Source: Bradyrhizobium archetypum (GTDB taxonomy: Bacteria > Pseudomonadota > Alphaproteobacteria > Rhizobiales > Xanthobacteraceae). From it: a stretch of DNA of 64,000 bases. Below, one piece after another: positions 1-8,373 of this stretch (within the stretch, counting starts at the first letter, position 1; every line of letters starts with the position of its first letter). A model generated the notes under the pieces. The model was given only the letters and a program-made list of their open reading frames with translations, was not told the DNA's origin and made no database searches. Position numbers and translations under genes: made by a program. Where the stretch lies: the NCBI RefSeq assembly GCF_013114835.1, contig NZ_JAAVLW010000001.1, positions 434,001 to 498,000 of the forward strand, read 5' to 3'.

Positions 1-2
1 GC

Positions 3-3000
3 CGCATCCTCACCTCCGGCGACAAGGCCAGCGACGCGCTTGATGTCACGGTGAACAACCTCGTCGCCAAGGTAATCAGCCAGACCGAAAACGCGCACGA
101 CAGCCTCGCGCTGCAGATGAGCGCCTATGAGGAACTGGTGAAGAATCAGGGCTCGGAGCTTGCGGAAAAGTTCGCTCGCGACAGCGGCACGCTGGGCGCG
201 CTGATCACGCGCCACATCTCCGAGTTCGACCGCACCGTCAAAACCTTCGGTGGCGAAATCGTCGAGCGCATGGGCCAGCGGACCCAGGAGATATCGGACA
301 GCCTGAAGAATTACGTCGATACTTTCGACACCCGCCTGGTATCGAACAGCGGCGAGATCACCGCTTCCCTCGATCAGCGGCTGCTGCAGTTCGAAACCCA
401 GCTCGGCACCCGCGTCACCGGTCTAGACGCCTCGCTCGACCACAAGATCAAGTCGTTCGACGAGACTATCGACAGCCGCCTGAAATCGCTGGAGACGACG
501 TTCGATAGCCGCGCGCAATCGGTCACCGAAACGATCGACAACCGCCTCAGCACGCTGACGGGATCGCTAACGGACGGTGCGGCGCAGGCGATCCAGTCGA
601 TCGACCAGCGCCTCACTCTCCTCACCTCCTCGCTCACCGAGGGGACCGCGCAGGCGATTGCAGCCGTCGATCAACGCATTGCCAGCGTCTCCGAAACCAT
701 CGACGGGCGCACATCCTATCTGACCGACACCATCCAGGCGCGTTTCCAGGAAATCCACCAGGGCATTGAGACGCGGGTCGGCGACCTCACCAGCGGCATC
801 GAAACCCGGGTTGGCGCCCTTGCCAGCGGCCTCGAGACTCGGGTCGGCGACCTCGCCAGCGGCCTCGAGACCCGCATCGGCGGCATCGCCGGCGACATCG
901 ACACCCGCGTTGCGCAATTCGAGGATCTGCTCGGCTCGCGGATCGAGGCCGTGGCCGGCCGGATCGAAAGCAGCGGCCGCCAGGCCAGCGAAGACCTGAT
1001 GTCGCGCTCCGAGATGCTGTCCTCCGCCATCAGGTCGCATGTCGAGGACGCCGAGCGTTCGCTGACCAACCTCGTGGTCAATACTTCCGAGACCATCCAG
1101 ACCGGCGCGCGCAGCGCGCAGCAGGCGCTGCTGACGGTTTCCTCCGACGTCGGCGCGCAGTTGAAACTGACGTCGGCCGAGGTCGAAACCGCCCTCACCG
1201 CTGTCGGCACCAGTGCCGCCAACTCGATCCTGACCAGCGCCAAGGATGCCCAGACCACGCTGGTGTCCGCATCCTCCGAGGCAGCCTCGCAGATCAAATC
1301 TCTCGCCGCCGATGTCGAGCGCACCCTCTCGGCCGCAGGCGACGCCACGGCCGCGTCGGTTCTCGCCGGCGCGCGCGAGGCGCAGACCACACTGGTGACC
1401 GCATCCACAGACGCCGCAAGCCAGGTCAAGTCGCTCGCAGCCGATGTCGAGCGTTCGCTGTCGGCCGCCGGCACCGCGACCGCCGAAGCCGTCACCGCCG
1501 GTGCCCTCGCCGCACAGAGCACGCTGGTCGCCGCCTCGACCGAGGCAGCCAATCATGTCAAATCGCTCGCGGCCGACGTCGAGCGTTCGCTCTCGATCGC
1601 CGGAACAGCGACCGCCGAGGCAATCACAGCGGGCGCCCGCGAGGCCCAGAATACCCTCATGAGCGCGTCCGCCGACGCATCGAGCCAGGTCAAGTCGCTC
1701 GCCGCCGACGTACAGCGCTCGCTCTCGATGGCCGGCAACGCCACCGCCGAGTCGATCACGACGGGCGCACGCGAAGCCCAGAACGCGCTGATCACGGCAT
1801 CCACCGAAGCCGCCAACCATGTCAAGTCGCTGGCGATCGATGTCGAGCGCACGTTGACAGCGGTCGGCGCCGACACCGCAACTTCCCTCCTCGGAAGCGC
1901 GCGCGAAGCACAGAACTCGCTGGCCGCGACCTCTGCGGACGCCGCGAACCAGATCAAGACGATCGCCGCCGAAATGGAGCGGTCGCTCGGCGTCGTCACC
2001 GCCAGCACGACCGACACCATCCAGACCACCGCGCAGAACGCACAGAGCGCGCTGGTCGCCGCAACGAACGAGGTCAGCTCCAAGTTCAAGTCGACCTCGA
2101 CCGATATCGAACGTTCGGTGCTGGCCGCGAGCAGCAATTTCGGCTCGACGATGACCGGCAAGACCGACGAAATCGTCACCTATGTTCAGCAGCAGACCGA
2201 CCGCCTGGCGCAGATCGTTGACAGCCGCCGCGGTGCGCTGGTCGAAGCGCTCAGCAGCAGGACAACGCAACTGACGACCGACATCGACCGCGTCACCGCC
2301 GACGCCTTGAAATCGATCGAGACCCGCGGCCAGGCGTTCTCGCAATCGATGTCGACCCACGGCTCGGAAGTCGCGCGCACGATCACCACCGCGGGCGACC
2401 TCGCCACCGGCGCGGTAGCCAAATCGCTGAAGGATCTCGAACAGGCGTCGCGCGCGGCCATCGATCAGTCGCGCCAGGTGTCGATCGCCGCCGTCACCGA
2501 AATGCAGGAGACCAGCAAGATTCTGCGCACCGACACCGTGGCGCTGTTCGAGCGGCTGCGTGAAGGCAACATCCTGCTGCAGGAAGTGCTGACCGGAGCC
2601 CACGACAACCTCAACTCGCTGGAGCGCGCGCTCGTGACCCGCGTGGCCGACTTCGTGTCCGCGATGAACGACGTCACCGCCCGCAACGGCGTCGCCACCC
2701 AGACCCTGGAGGACCAGCTCACCGTCTTCAACAGCAAGACGACGAAGGCGCTGGAAGACCTCGGGGCACTGTCGAGCGAGTTCGAGAAACACGGCAAGGA
2801 GCTGGTCGAGGCTGCCGGCGCCGTCGAACAGGCCAACCGCTCCACCACGGAGTCGGTCGCCGACCGCAAGTCGCAGCTGGAATCGCTGGTGACCACCATC
2901 GACCTGCGCACCACCGACCTCGATCAGCGCCTGTCGCGCTTCACCGGCCTGCTCGACGAATCGCTCGCCGCGGCCGAGGAGCGCGCCCGCGACATCGCGC

Positions 3001-4004
3001 GTGTGGTCGCGGAAACGGCTGGCGCCGGCTCGGCTGCCATCAGCCGCCAATTCGAAGCGGTGCGCGCGGCGGCCGAGAACGAGCGGCAGCAGACACTCGA
3101 TGCGATGAACGACTTGTACCAGCAGAGCACCCAGGAAACGGATGCGATGTTCAAGCAGTCGACCGAGAAGTTCGCTGCGATGGTGCAGTCCATGAAGCAG
3201 ATGGCGGCCGAGATGCATCAGGAGCTCGAGGCGACGCGCAACGAGCTGCGCCGCGGCGTGCTCGAAATGCCGCAGGAAGCCGCCGACAACACCGCCCAGA
3301 TGCGCAAGGTGATCGTCGACCAGATCGAGGCGCTCGCTGAACTCAACCGCATTGTCGCCCATCACGGCCGCGGCCTCGATGTCGTGACCGCCGGCCGCGC
3401 CACCGTGCAGCGCCAGGAAGAGCCGGTAATGGCGGCCGCCGGCAGTCGCAATGAGGTGCGGATGCGCGATGCCGGCAGTGCTTCCACCCTGCCGCCGCCG
3501 GACCTCGGCATGCCGATGCCGATGCCGGCGCAGCGCCGTACCGAAGCCCCGCCTGTCGCGCCGGCCGGTCAAGACGCTGGACGCGACGGGTGGCTTTCCG
3601 ACCTGCTCCACCGCACTGATGCAAACGCCGGACAGGCTCCTCGGGGCCGCGCCCCCCAGAACGCTGCCAATCCTCTGGAGTCGCTGTCGCTTGACATCGG
3701 CCGACTGATGGATCGCAACCTCGCCGCCGAAATGTGGGATCGCTATCAGCGTGGCGAGAGCAAGGCGTTCTCTAAGCGCCTCTACACGCCGGCCGGCCAG
3801 AAGGCGTTCGACGAAGTCTCACGCAAATATCGCGCCGACCGCAGCTTCAAGCAGACGGTCGACCGCTATATCGCCGAGTTCGAACGGCTGCTCGACGAAG
3901 TCGCGCGCGAGGATCGTGGGCCGCAGGCGCTGCGCGGCCATCTCACCTCTGAGACCGGCCTCGTCTATACCCTGCTTGCGCACGCAGCGGGGCGGCTCGG
4001 GTGA
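3..4004 (+). CDS. Giant repetitive coiled-coil protein (5' end outside window)
   Basis: The frame is open from base 3, so the gene enters from the left and its true start is not visible; the first GTG at 51 is only an internal codon. What remains is about 1,330 residues, almost all predicted helix with very few aromatics. It holds five 11-residue repeats (762-926, type GIETRVGDLTS) and nine 44-residue repeats (1029-2216, core KSLAADVERSLS). These are followed by further coiled coil, a Pro/Met-rich linker (about 3430-3660), and a compact C-terminal domain of about 105 residues (DIGRLMDRN, MWDRYQRGE, YIAEFERLLDE). Repeats of 11 residues recall apolipoprotein-like or hendecad coiled coils. A role as a cell-envelope or cytoskeletal scaffold is a guess. 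A strong terminator follows the stop. Confidence 0.85.
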   Translation, partial: RILTSGDKASDALDVTVNNLVAKVISQTENAHDSLALQMSAYEELVKNQGSELAEKFARDSGTLGALITRHISEFDRTVKTFGGEIVERMGQRTQEISDSLKNYVDTFDTRLVSNSGEITASLDQRLLQFETQLGTRVTGLDASLDHKIKSFDETIDSRLKSLETTFDSRAQSVTETIDNRLSTLTGSLTDGAAQAIQSIDQRLTLLTSSLTEGTAQAIAAVDQRIASVSETIDGRTSYLTDTIQARFQEIHQGIETRVGDLTSGIETRVGALASGLETRVGDLASGLETRIGGIAGDIDTRVAQFEDLLGSRIEAVAGRIESSGRQASEDLMSRSEMLSSAIRSHVEDAERSLTNLVVNTSETIQTGARSAQQALLTVSSDVGAQLKLTSAEVETALTAVGTSAANSILTSAKDAQTTLVSASSEAASQIKSLAADVERTLSAAGDATAASVLAGAREAQTTLVTASTDAASQVKSLAADVERSLSAAGTATAEAVTAGALAAQSTLVAASTEAANHVKSLAADVERSLSIAGTATAEAITAGAREAQNTLMSASADASSQVKSLAADVQRSLSMAGNATAESITTGAREAQNALITASTEAANHVKSLAIDVERTLTAVGADTATSLLGSAREAQNSLAATSADAANQIKTIAAEMERSLGVVTASTTDTIQTTAQNAQSALVAATNEVSSKFKSTSTDIERSVLAASSNFGSTMTGKTDEIVTYVQQQTDRLAQIVDSRRGALVEALSSRTTQLTTDIDRVTADALKSIETRGQAFSQSMSTHGSEVARTITTAGDLATGAVAKSLKDLEQASRAAIDQSRQVSIAAVTEMQETSKILRTDTVALFERLREGNILLQEVLTGAHDNLNSLERALVTRVADFVSAMNDVTARNGVATQTLEDQLTVFNSKTTKALEDLGALSSEFEKHGKELVEAAGAVEQANRSTTESVADRKSQLESLVTTIDLRTTDLDQRLSRFTGLLDESLAAAEERARDIARVVAETAGAGSAAISRQFEAVRAAAENERQQTLDAMNDLYQQSTQETDAMFKQSTEKFAAMVQSMKQMAAEMHQELEATRNELRRGVLEMPQEAADNTAQMRKVIVDQIEALAELNRIVAHHGRGLDVVTAGRATVQRQEEPVMAAAGSRNEVRMRDAGSASTLPPPDLGMPMPMPAQRRTEAPPVAPAGQDAGRDGWLSDLLHRTDANAGQAPRGRAPQNAANPLESLSLDIGRLMDRNLAAEMWDRYQRGESKAFSKRLYTPAGQKAFDEVSRKYRADRSFKQTVDRYIAEFERLLDEVAREDRGPQALRGHLTSETGLVYTLLAHAAGRLG
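762..926 (+). repeat. Five tandem 33-bp repeats (11-residue units)
   Basis: Units start at 762, 795, 828, 861 and 894. They encode GIETRVGDLTS, GIETRVGALAS, GLETRVGDLAS, GLETRIGGIAG and DIDTRVAQFED. The period is exact in DNA and protein, which points to a hendecad coiled-coil module. Confidence 0.9.
1029..2216 (+). repeat. Nine tandem 132-bp repeats (44-residue units)
   Basis: The recurring (V/I)KSLAADVER-type codons start at 1029, 1161, 1293, 1425, 1557, 1689, 1821, 1953 and 2085, exactly 132 bp apart each time. Each unit carries an (A)REAQ(N/T)(T/A)L block about 28 residues later. Forty-four residues is four 11-residue units, so this is a higher-order form of the 11-residue period seen upstream. 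Units 4 to 7 are most alike, suggesting recent expansion; outer units have diverged. Confidence 0.9.
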
Positions 4005-4032
4005 GCAGCGATGGCGAATAGCGAATGGAAAG

Positions 4033-4062
4033 CGGAGGCCCTCGCGGCCTCCGTTTTGTTTT
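4033..4062 (+). terminator. Intrinsic terminator after the giant coiled-coil gene
   Basis: A perfect 8-bp stem (CGGAGGCC/GGCCTCCG) with a 5-nt loop is followed by TTTTGTTTT. It lies 29 bp after the stop codon and reads in the gene's direction. Confidence 0.9.
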
Positions 4063-4130
4063 GAAGCCCTGCGCCTCAACGCGTTGACGATCGTGCGAAG
4101 TGAGGTCTAGCAATTCCGCTAGCCAAGATC

Positions 4131-4280
4131 GTCATTGCCAGGAGCCAACGGGTCGCGCGAATGTGCGCCTCATGACAGGCTCCGCGACGAAGCAATCCAT
4201 GCCTCCGGAAGTGACGAAATGGATTGCTTCGCGGAGCCTGTCATCCGGCGGCGCTTCGCTCCGATCGGGTGGCTCGCAAT
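4131..4280. repeat. Palindromic intergenic repeat, family A (compound copy)
   Basis: The core arms 4172-4200 and 4219-4243 pair (ATGACAGGCTCCGCG with its complement, one 3-nt bulge). Outer arms beginning GTCATTG and ending CAATGAC extend the fold over about 150 bp. It fills most of the 313-bp gap 4005-4317; apart from the terminator I see nothing else there. It shares the GTCATTG...AAGCAATCCA...GGATTGCTT...CAATGAC plan with copies near 29.5, 43.4 and 61.7 kb. Confidence 0.8.
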
Positions 4281-4317
4281 GACGCCGCTCGCAGCAATTC
4301 TATTCGCTATTCGCCAA

Positions 4318-5214
4318 TCACTGCCGCTTCTGCCCGTTCGGCGCCCTCGGCGGTGGTACGGCCGGCGGCGGCGCGGCCGGTGGCGGCGGCGCGGCTGCCT
4401 GGCTGCTGCTTCCGCCGCCGAAGATCACCCGGGTCGGGTTACGGTCGAAATTGTTCACGGCGCGGCTGATATCGGACAGGGTGCGACGGCCATCGGCCAT
4501 CAGCGCCCCCGACCGCTTATCAAAATCCTCAGCCAGCTCACGGATCGACTTGATCATCAGGTTCAACTCGCCGCCGGCGACGCCCCCCGCGATCGTGTTC
4601 AGCCCCAGCATGAGACTGTCGGCCTTGCCCATCACGCCGTCGACCCTGAGCATAACGTTGTCGATCTTCTCGGAGTTGCGCGCGAGCGCAGCCGTGAAGG
4701 TTTCGAGGTTTCGCAGCGAGTTCTTCACCGATTCCTGGTTGTCGGCAACGAGTCGGTTGACGTTTTGCAGCGTGGCACGGATGGATTCCGTCACGTCCTG
4801 CAGTGCGCTCGGATCGGCGGTCAGCATTGGCACCCCGTCCTCGTCGAGCGGCACGGCAGGTGCGGACTCTTCACCACCCTTCAGCGAGATCGCGGCGACG
4901 CCGGTCAGGCCCTGGAATTCGAGACCGACGAGCGTATCTTTGCGGATCGGAGCGTTGTTCTCGACCATCGCCAGCGCGACCACCCGGCGTGGGTTGTCGA
5001 GTTTGACCGAGACAACCTCACCTATCCGGATACCGTTGAAGTTGACGCTGCCACCGTTGCGGAGGCCGGATGCCGGACCTTCGAACACGATGCGGATCGG
5101 GCTGCGCAGCTTGGTGGCATGCAGGCTCTGAAACCACAACACAAAGCCGAACGCCGCCGCAATCACAGCAAGCGTGAAGGCCCCAATCAGGACGTAGTTC
5201 GCCCGCGTTTCCAT
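4318..5214 (-). CDS. mlaD: MlaD/MCE-domain lipid-binding protein of an Mla-type ABC transporter
   Basis: A 298-residue protein with one N-terminal membrane anchor (YVLIGAFTLAVIAAAFGFVL, residues 7-26). An MCE domain follows at about 40-115 (GSVNFNGIRIGEV, GLEFQGLTGVAAISL). Then comes a helical region with repeated Asn/Lys-rich helices and a Pro/Ala-rich tail. MCE proteins form periplasmic rings that pass phospholipids between the membranes. It is the last gene of the leftward mlaE-mlaF-mlaD set, 115 bp after mlaF, with a palindromic repeat in the gap. No MlaC-like periplasmic carrier is in the window. The family is clear; the exact substrate is not. Confidence 0.88.
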   Translation of the reverse strand: METRANYVLIGAFTLAVIAAAFGFVLWFQSLHATKLRSPIRIVFEGPASGLRNGGSVNFNGIRIGEVVSVKLDNPRRVVALAMVENNAPIRKDTLVGLEFQGLTGVAAISLKGGEESAPAVPLDEDGVPMLTADPSALQDVTESIRATLQNVNRLVADNQESVKNSLRNLETFTAALARNSEKIDNVMLRVDGVMGKADSLMLGLNTIAGGVAGGELNLMIKSIRELAEDFDKRSGALMADGRRTLSDISRAVNNFDRNPTRVIFGGGSSSQAAAPPPPAAPPPAVPPPRAPNGQKRQ

Positions 5215-5282
5215 AACTCAAAGTACTCCGAAATCTAGGTCCACTTCGGCGTTGCCGATGGACCCGCCATTATCTCATGTTT

Positions 5283-5330
5283 GAGCATGATCTGATCCGA
5301 AAACCGATCACACCTTTGGGGGCCATGCTC
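5283..5330. repeat. Short palindromic repeat between mlaF and mlaD
   Basis: Outer arms GAGCATG and CATGCTC enclose a GATCCGAAAACCGATCACACC-like core. The right edge runs into the TAG stop of mlaF. I recall this GAGCATGATC...CCGAAAACCG element as common in Bradyrhizobium genomes; that is memory, not a search. Confidence 0.55.
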
Positions 5331-6100
5331 TAGCCCATCACAGCGCGGGCGCGTTTGCCGTGAAAATATTGCCTCAGCCAGGGATGTTGTGAGGCCTGCA
5401 TGTCGGCAATCGATCCTGCGGCAATGATCTTGCCGTTCCCTAAAACCGCGATGCGATCGCAGGCCGTATAAAGGCTGTCGAGATCATGGGTTACCATGAA
5501 AACCGTCAGACCCAAAGTACGCTGCAGGGTGCGCACCAACTCGTCGAAATCCCCGGCGCCGATCGGATCGAGCCCGGACGTCGGCTCGTCCAGGAACACC
5601 AGTTCGGGATCAAGCGCGAGCGCGCGCGCCAGTGCGACGCGCTTGATCATGCCGCCGGACAGTTCGGACGGATAGCGGTCCGCGACTTCGGGCCGCAGCC
5701 CAACCATGCCGAGCTTGGCCACCATGATCTCGTCGAGCAGCCGCTGCGAGACCTTGAGATATTCGCGTACCGGAAACTGGATGTTCTGCCGCACCGTGAG
5801 CGAGGAAAACAGCGCGCCCTGCTGAAACAGGATGCCCCAGCGGCGCTCGACGCCGCGGCGCTCCGCTGCACTCGCCGCATCAAGATCGACGCCGAACACC
5901 TCGATGCGTCCACTGAGCTTGGGCACAAGACCGATGATCGTGCGCGTCAGCACCGACTTGCCGGCACCTGATGGGCCGACGAATCCGAGAATCTCGCCGC
6001 GCTTGACGTCAAGGTTGAGCCCGTCGAGCACCCGTGTCTTGCCGAACTGCACGGTGATGTCGCGAACCCGGATGATGGCGTCGGAAGTCTCGCCCACCAT
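5330..6100 (-). CDS. mlaF: Mla-type ABC transporter ATP-binding protein
   Basis: A 256-residue ABC ATPase. Visible motifs: Walker A GPSGAGKS (42-49), Q-loop FQQGALFSSLTV, signature LSGGM, Walker B LVFLDEPTSGLDP, and the H-switch VTHD. The FQQGALF and LSGGMIKRVALARAL wording is typical of MlaF rather than of sugar or peptide importers. The start is the ATG at 6100, two bases after the mlaE stop, so the two are translationally coupled. The frame stays open far upstream, but that part is antiphase to mlaE and not real. It powers the MlaE permease at the inner membrane for phospholipid movement. Confidence 0.93.
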   Translation of the reverse strand: MVGETSDAIIRVRDITVQFGKTRVLDGLNLDVKRGEILGFVGPSGAGKSVLTRTIIGLVPKLSGRIEVFGVDLDAASAAERRGVERRWGILFQQGALFSSLTVRQNIQFPVREYLKVSQRLLDEIMVAKLGMVGLRPEVADRYPSELSGGMIKRVALARALALDPELVFLDEPTSGLDPIGAGDFDELVRTLQRTLGLTVFMVTHDLDSLYTACDRIAVLGNGKIIAAGSIADMQASQHPWLRQYFHGKRARAVMG

Positions 6101-6102
6101 AA

Positions 6103-7236
6103 TTACATTCCGATCGATGCAAAGAAGATAGCGAACACCCCATCCATCACGATCACGAAGAAGATCCCCTTCACCACTGAGGACGTGGTGTGCTGCCCGA
6201 GCGACTCGGCGCTGCCCTGCACGGCCAGTCCCTCGACGCAGGCGACGATGCCGATGACAGCCGCCATCACCGGCGCCTTGATCAGGCCGACGACGAAATG
6301 ATCGATCGAGATGGCATCGCGCAGCCGCAGCAGGAAAGCTTCGGGCTCGACGCCGCCATAGAGCCACGCCACCAGCCCGCCGCCGTAAAGCGCGGCCATC
6401 GCGCCGAGGAACGCCAATATCGGCAATGCCAGCACCAGCGCCAGCATCCGCGGCAGGATCAAAACTTCGATCGGATCGAACCCCATGGTGCGCAGCGCGT
6501 CGATCTCCTCGCGCATCTTCATCGAGCCGAGTTCGGCGGTGTAGGCCGAGCCCGAGCGGCCCGCCACCATGATCGCCACCAGCAGCACGCCGATCTCGCG
6601 CAGCACCAGCACGCCCAGCATGTCGACCACGAAGATATCGGCGCCGAACCTGCGGAAATGGAAAATGCCCTGCTGCGAGATGATGCAGCCGATCAGGAAG
6701 GTGATCAGCACCACGATCGGCACCGCGCGCCAGCATACCTGCTCCATATGGTGGATGGTCGAGGTCAGCCTGAAGCCGCGCGGGCGAATAACGACGTGGC
6801 CGGTTGCGGCGAGCACCGCGCCGAGCATGTCGACCAACCCGATCAACGTCCCGCCGATGCCGGCGACGCTGCGGCCGACCTGCTCCAGCATGCCCGTGAT
6901 CGTTACCCGGTCGGTCTCGATGATCGGCTCGGCCTTCACGCGGCGCACCTCGTCGACCAGGCTCGAATAATTGGCCGAGAGCCCGGCGATCCGGGCCTCG
7001 ACCCCTCCCCGGGTCAGGCTGCGGCGCAGCCGCTCGATCAGCCAGGCGCCGAACGTGTCGAGCTTCGATACCCGCGAAACGTCGATAAAGATGTTGGGCC
7101 CGGTGCCGCTGAGCTTCTCGGCATCGGCCACCATTCGTTCCAGCACCGGGGCAAAGCGTGCCGTCCAGGGGCCGGCCGCGCACAGCGCCAGCGCGTTGTC
7201 CCTGGCCATCCGCTCCAATGTCGGCTCGCCGCTCAA
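6103..7236 (-). CDS. mlaE: Mla-type ABC permease with N-terminal STAS domain
   Basis: The first ~130 residues look like a STAS domain (FIDVSRVSKLDTFGAWLIERL). A MlaE permease core follows (EIGVLLVAIMVAGRSGSAYTAELG, MKMREEIDALRTMG) with about five to six membrane segments. The MlaB-like STAS part is thus fused to the permease, as in many alphaproteobacteria. I chose the TTG at 7236 because AAGGGG lies 8 nt upstream. The ATG at 7209 is the alternative, and the longer frame to 7344 runs into the promoter region of the divergent gene. First gene of mlaE-mlaF-mlaD. Confidence 0.9.
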   Translation of the reverse strand: MSGEPTLERMARDNALALCAAGPWTARFAPVLERMVADAEKLSGTGPNIFIDVSRVSKLDTFGAWLIERLRRSLTRGGVEARIAGLSANYSSLVDEVRRVKAEPIIETDRVTITGMLEQVGRSVAGIGGTLIGLVDMLGAVLAATGHVVIRPRGFRLTSTIHHMEQVCWRAVPIVVLITFLIGCIISQQGIFHFRRFGADIFVVDMLGVLVLREIGVLLVAIMVAGRSGSAYTAELGSMKMREEIDALRTMGFDPIEVLILPRMLALVLALPILAFLGAMAALYGGGLVAWLYGGVEPEAFLLRLRDAISIDHFVVGLIKAPVMAAVIGIVACVEGLAVQGSAESLGQHTTSSVVKGIFFVIVMDGVFAIFFASIGM

Positions 7237-7377
7237 AATGCCCACCCCTTGGCCGACATACCCGCGTAAACCGCTCGGGTTCCGCACGCCGTGCCGCCTT
7301 GTCGAATCCGCCCCTAACCAGCCATACTTGGTAGCGGCGGGCAAGCTTACGGTTCACAAAATTTGCCAGATTTTAAA

Positions 7378-8373
7378 ATGACTTCCAGCCTATCTCGAAA
7401 GCTTGCCGTCAGCATCGAACGCTGGCCCATCGCAGGCGCTTTCACCATCAGCCGCGGCGCGAAAACCGAGGCCGTGACCGTCGTTGCGACCGTGAGCCAG
7501 GGCGACCAGACTGGGCACGGCGAATGCGTGCCCTACCCGCGCTATGGCGAGACCCCGAAAGCGACATTGGAAGCGCTCAAGGCGATGCAGGAGCCGCTCG
7601 CCAACGGAATGGACCGTATCGCCCTGCAGACGGCCATGCCCGCGGGCGCTGCCCGGAACGCACTTGATTGCGCGCTCATGGACCTCGAGGCCAAGACTTC
7701 CGGCATGCGGGTCTGGACCCTGCTCGGCCGGCAGCCGCCGCGCCCCTGCACGACGGCCTTCACGATCTCGCTTGGGACGCCGGAAGCGATGGCCGCGGCA
7801 ACCTCCAAGGCTGCGCATCGGCCGTTACTGAAGATCAAGCTCGGCGGCGACGGCGATGACGAACGGATAGTGGCGGTACGCGAGGCCGCCCCCGAATCCG
7901 AACTGATCGTTGATGCGAACGAGGCCTGGACGCCGGATGACCTCGAATACAACCTCGCGGCCTGCGCCAACGCCGGGGTCACGCTGGTCGAGCAGCCGCT
8001 GCCGGCCGGGCGGGATGAGGTGCTGACGCGGATCAAGCGCCCAATCGCGGTCTGCGCCGACGAAAGCGTGCACGACCGCGCGTCATTGGAGGGCCTTCGC
8101 GGTCGCTACGACGCCGTGAATATCAAGCTCGACAAGACCGGCGGGCTGACGGAGGCGCTCGCAATGGCGCATGCAGCGCAAGCGCTCGGCTTTGAAATCA
8201 TGATCGGCTGCATGGTCGCCACCTCGCTGGCGATGGCGCCGGCCATGCTGCTCGCACAACAGGCCAGGTTCGTCGATCTGGACGGCCCTCTGTTGCTGGC
8301 GCGCGACCGGGATAGCGGCCTGCGCTACGACGGCAGCCTGGTCTATCCGCCGGAAGCCGCATTGTGGGGCTGA
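7378..8373 (+). CDS. Dipeptide epimerase (L-Ala-D/L-Glu epimerase-like, enolase superfamily)
   Basis: 331 residues with enolase-superfamily landmarks: KIKLGG (KxK acid/base motif), DANEAW, VEQPLP, CADES (the three metal ligands D, E, D) and NIKLDKTGG (second catalytic Lys). This set fits dipeptide epimerases, which interconvert L-Ala-D-Glu and L-Ala-L-Glu during recycling of cell-wall peptides. An N-acyl amino acid racemase activity such as DgcA is possible; no DgcN partner is nearby. The ATG at 7378 is preferred over an in-frame TTG at 7363. The 3' end overlaps the convergent MFS gene by 31 bp. Confidence 0.85.
   Translation: MTSSLSRKLAVSIERWPIAGAFTISRGAKTEAVTVVATVSQGDQTGHGECVPYPRYGETPKATLEALKAMQEPLANGMDRIALQTAMPAGAARNALDCALMDLEAKTSGMRVWTLLGRQPPRPCTTAFTISLGTPEAMAAATSKAAHRPLLKIKLGGDGDDERIVAVREAAPESELIVDANEAWTPDDLEYNLAACANAGVTLVEQPLPAGRDEVLTRIKRPIAVCADESVHDRASLEGLRGRYDAVNIKLDKTGGLTEALAMAHAAQALGFEIMIGCMVATSLAMAPAMLLAQQARFVDLDGPLLLARDRDSGLRYDGSLVYPPEAALWG

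Noticed and set aside
1029..2216. Possible CRISPR-like or satellite repeat array
   Set aside because: The 132-bp units are contiguous without spacers, keep codon register and vary mainly at synonymous or tolerant sites, so they are coding repeats.
567..3611. 1,014-residue open frame antisense to the giant coiled-coil gene
   Set aside because: It mirrors the repeats of the + strand gene, is rich in Arg/Gly/His/Asp typical of antisense GC-rich frames, and has no known motif or ribosome site.
6190..7269. 359-residue frame antisense to mlaE
   Set aside because: His/Asp/Gln-rich shadow frame with no motif; mlaE on the other strand has clear permease motifs.
5330..7357. 675-residue continuous frame ending in the ABC ATPase
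   Set aside because: Only the last 256 codons are coding; the rest is out of phase over mlaE. The ATG two bases after the mlaE stop explains the real start.
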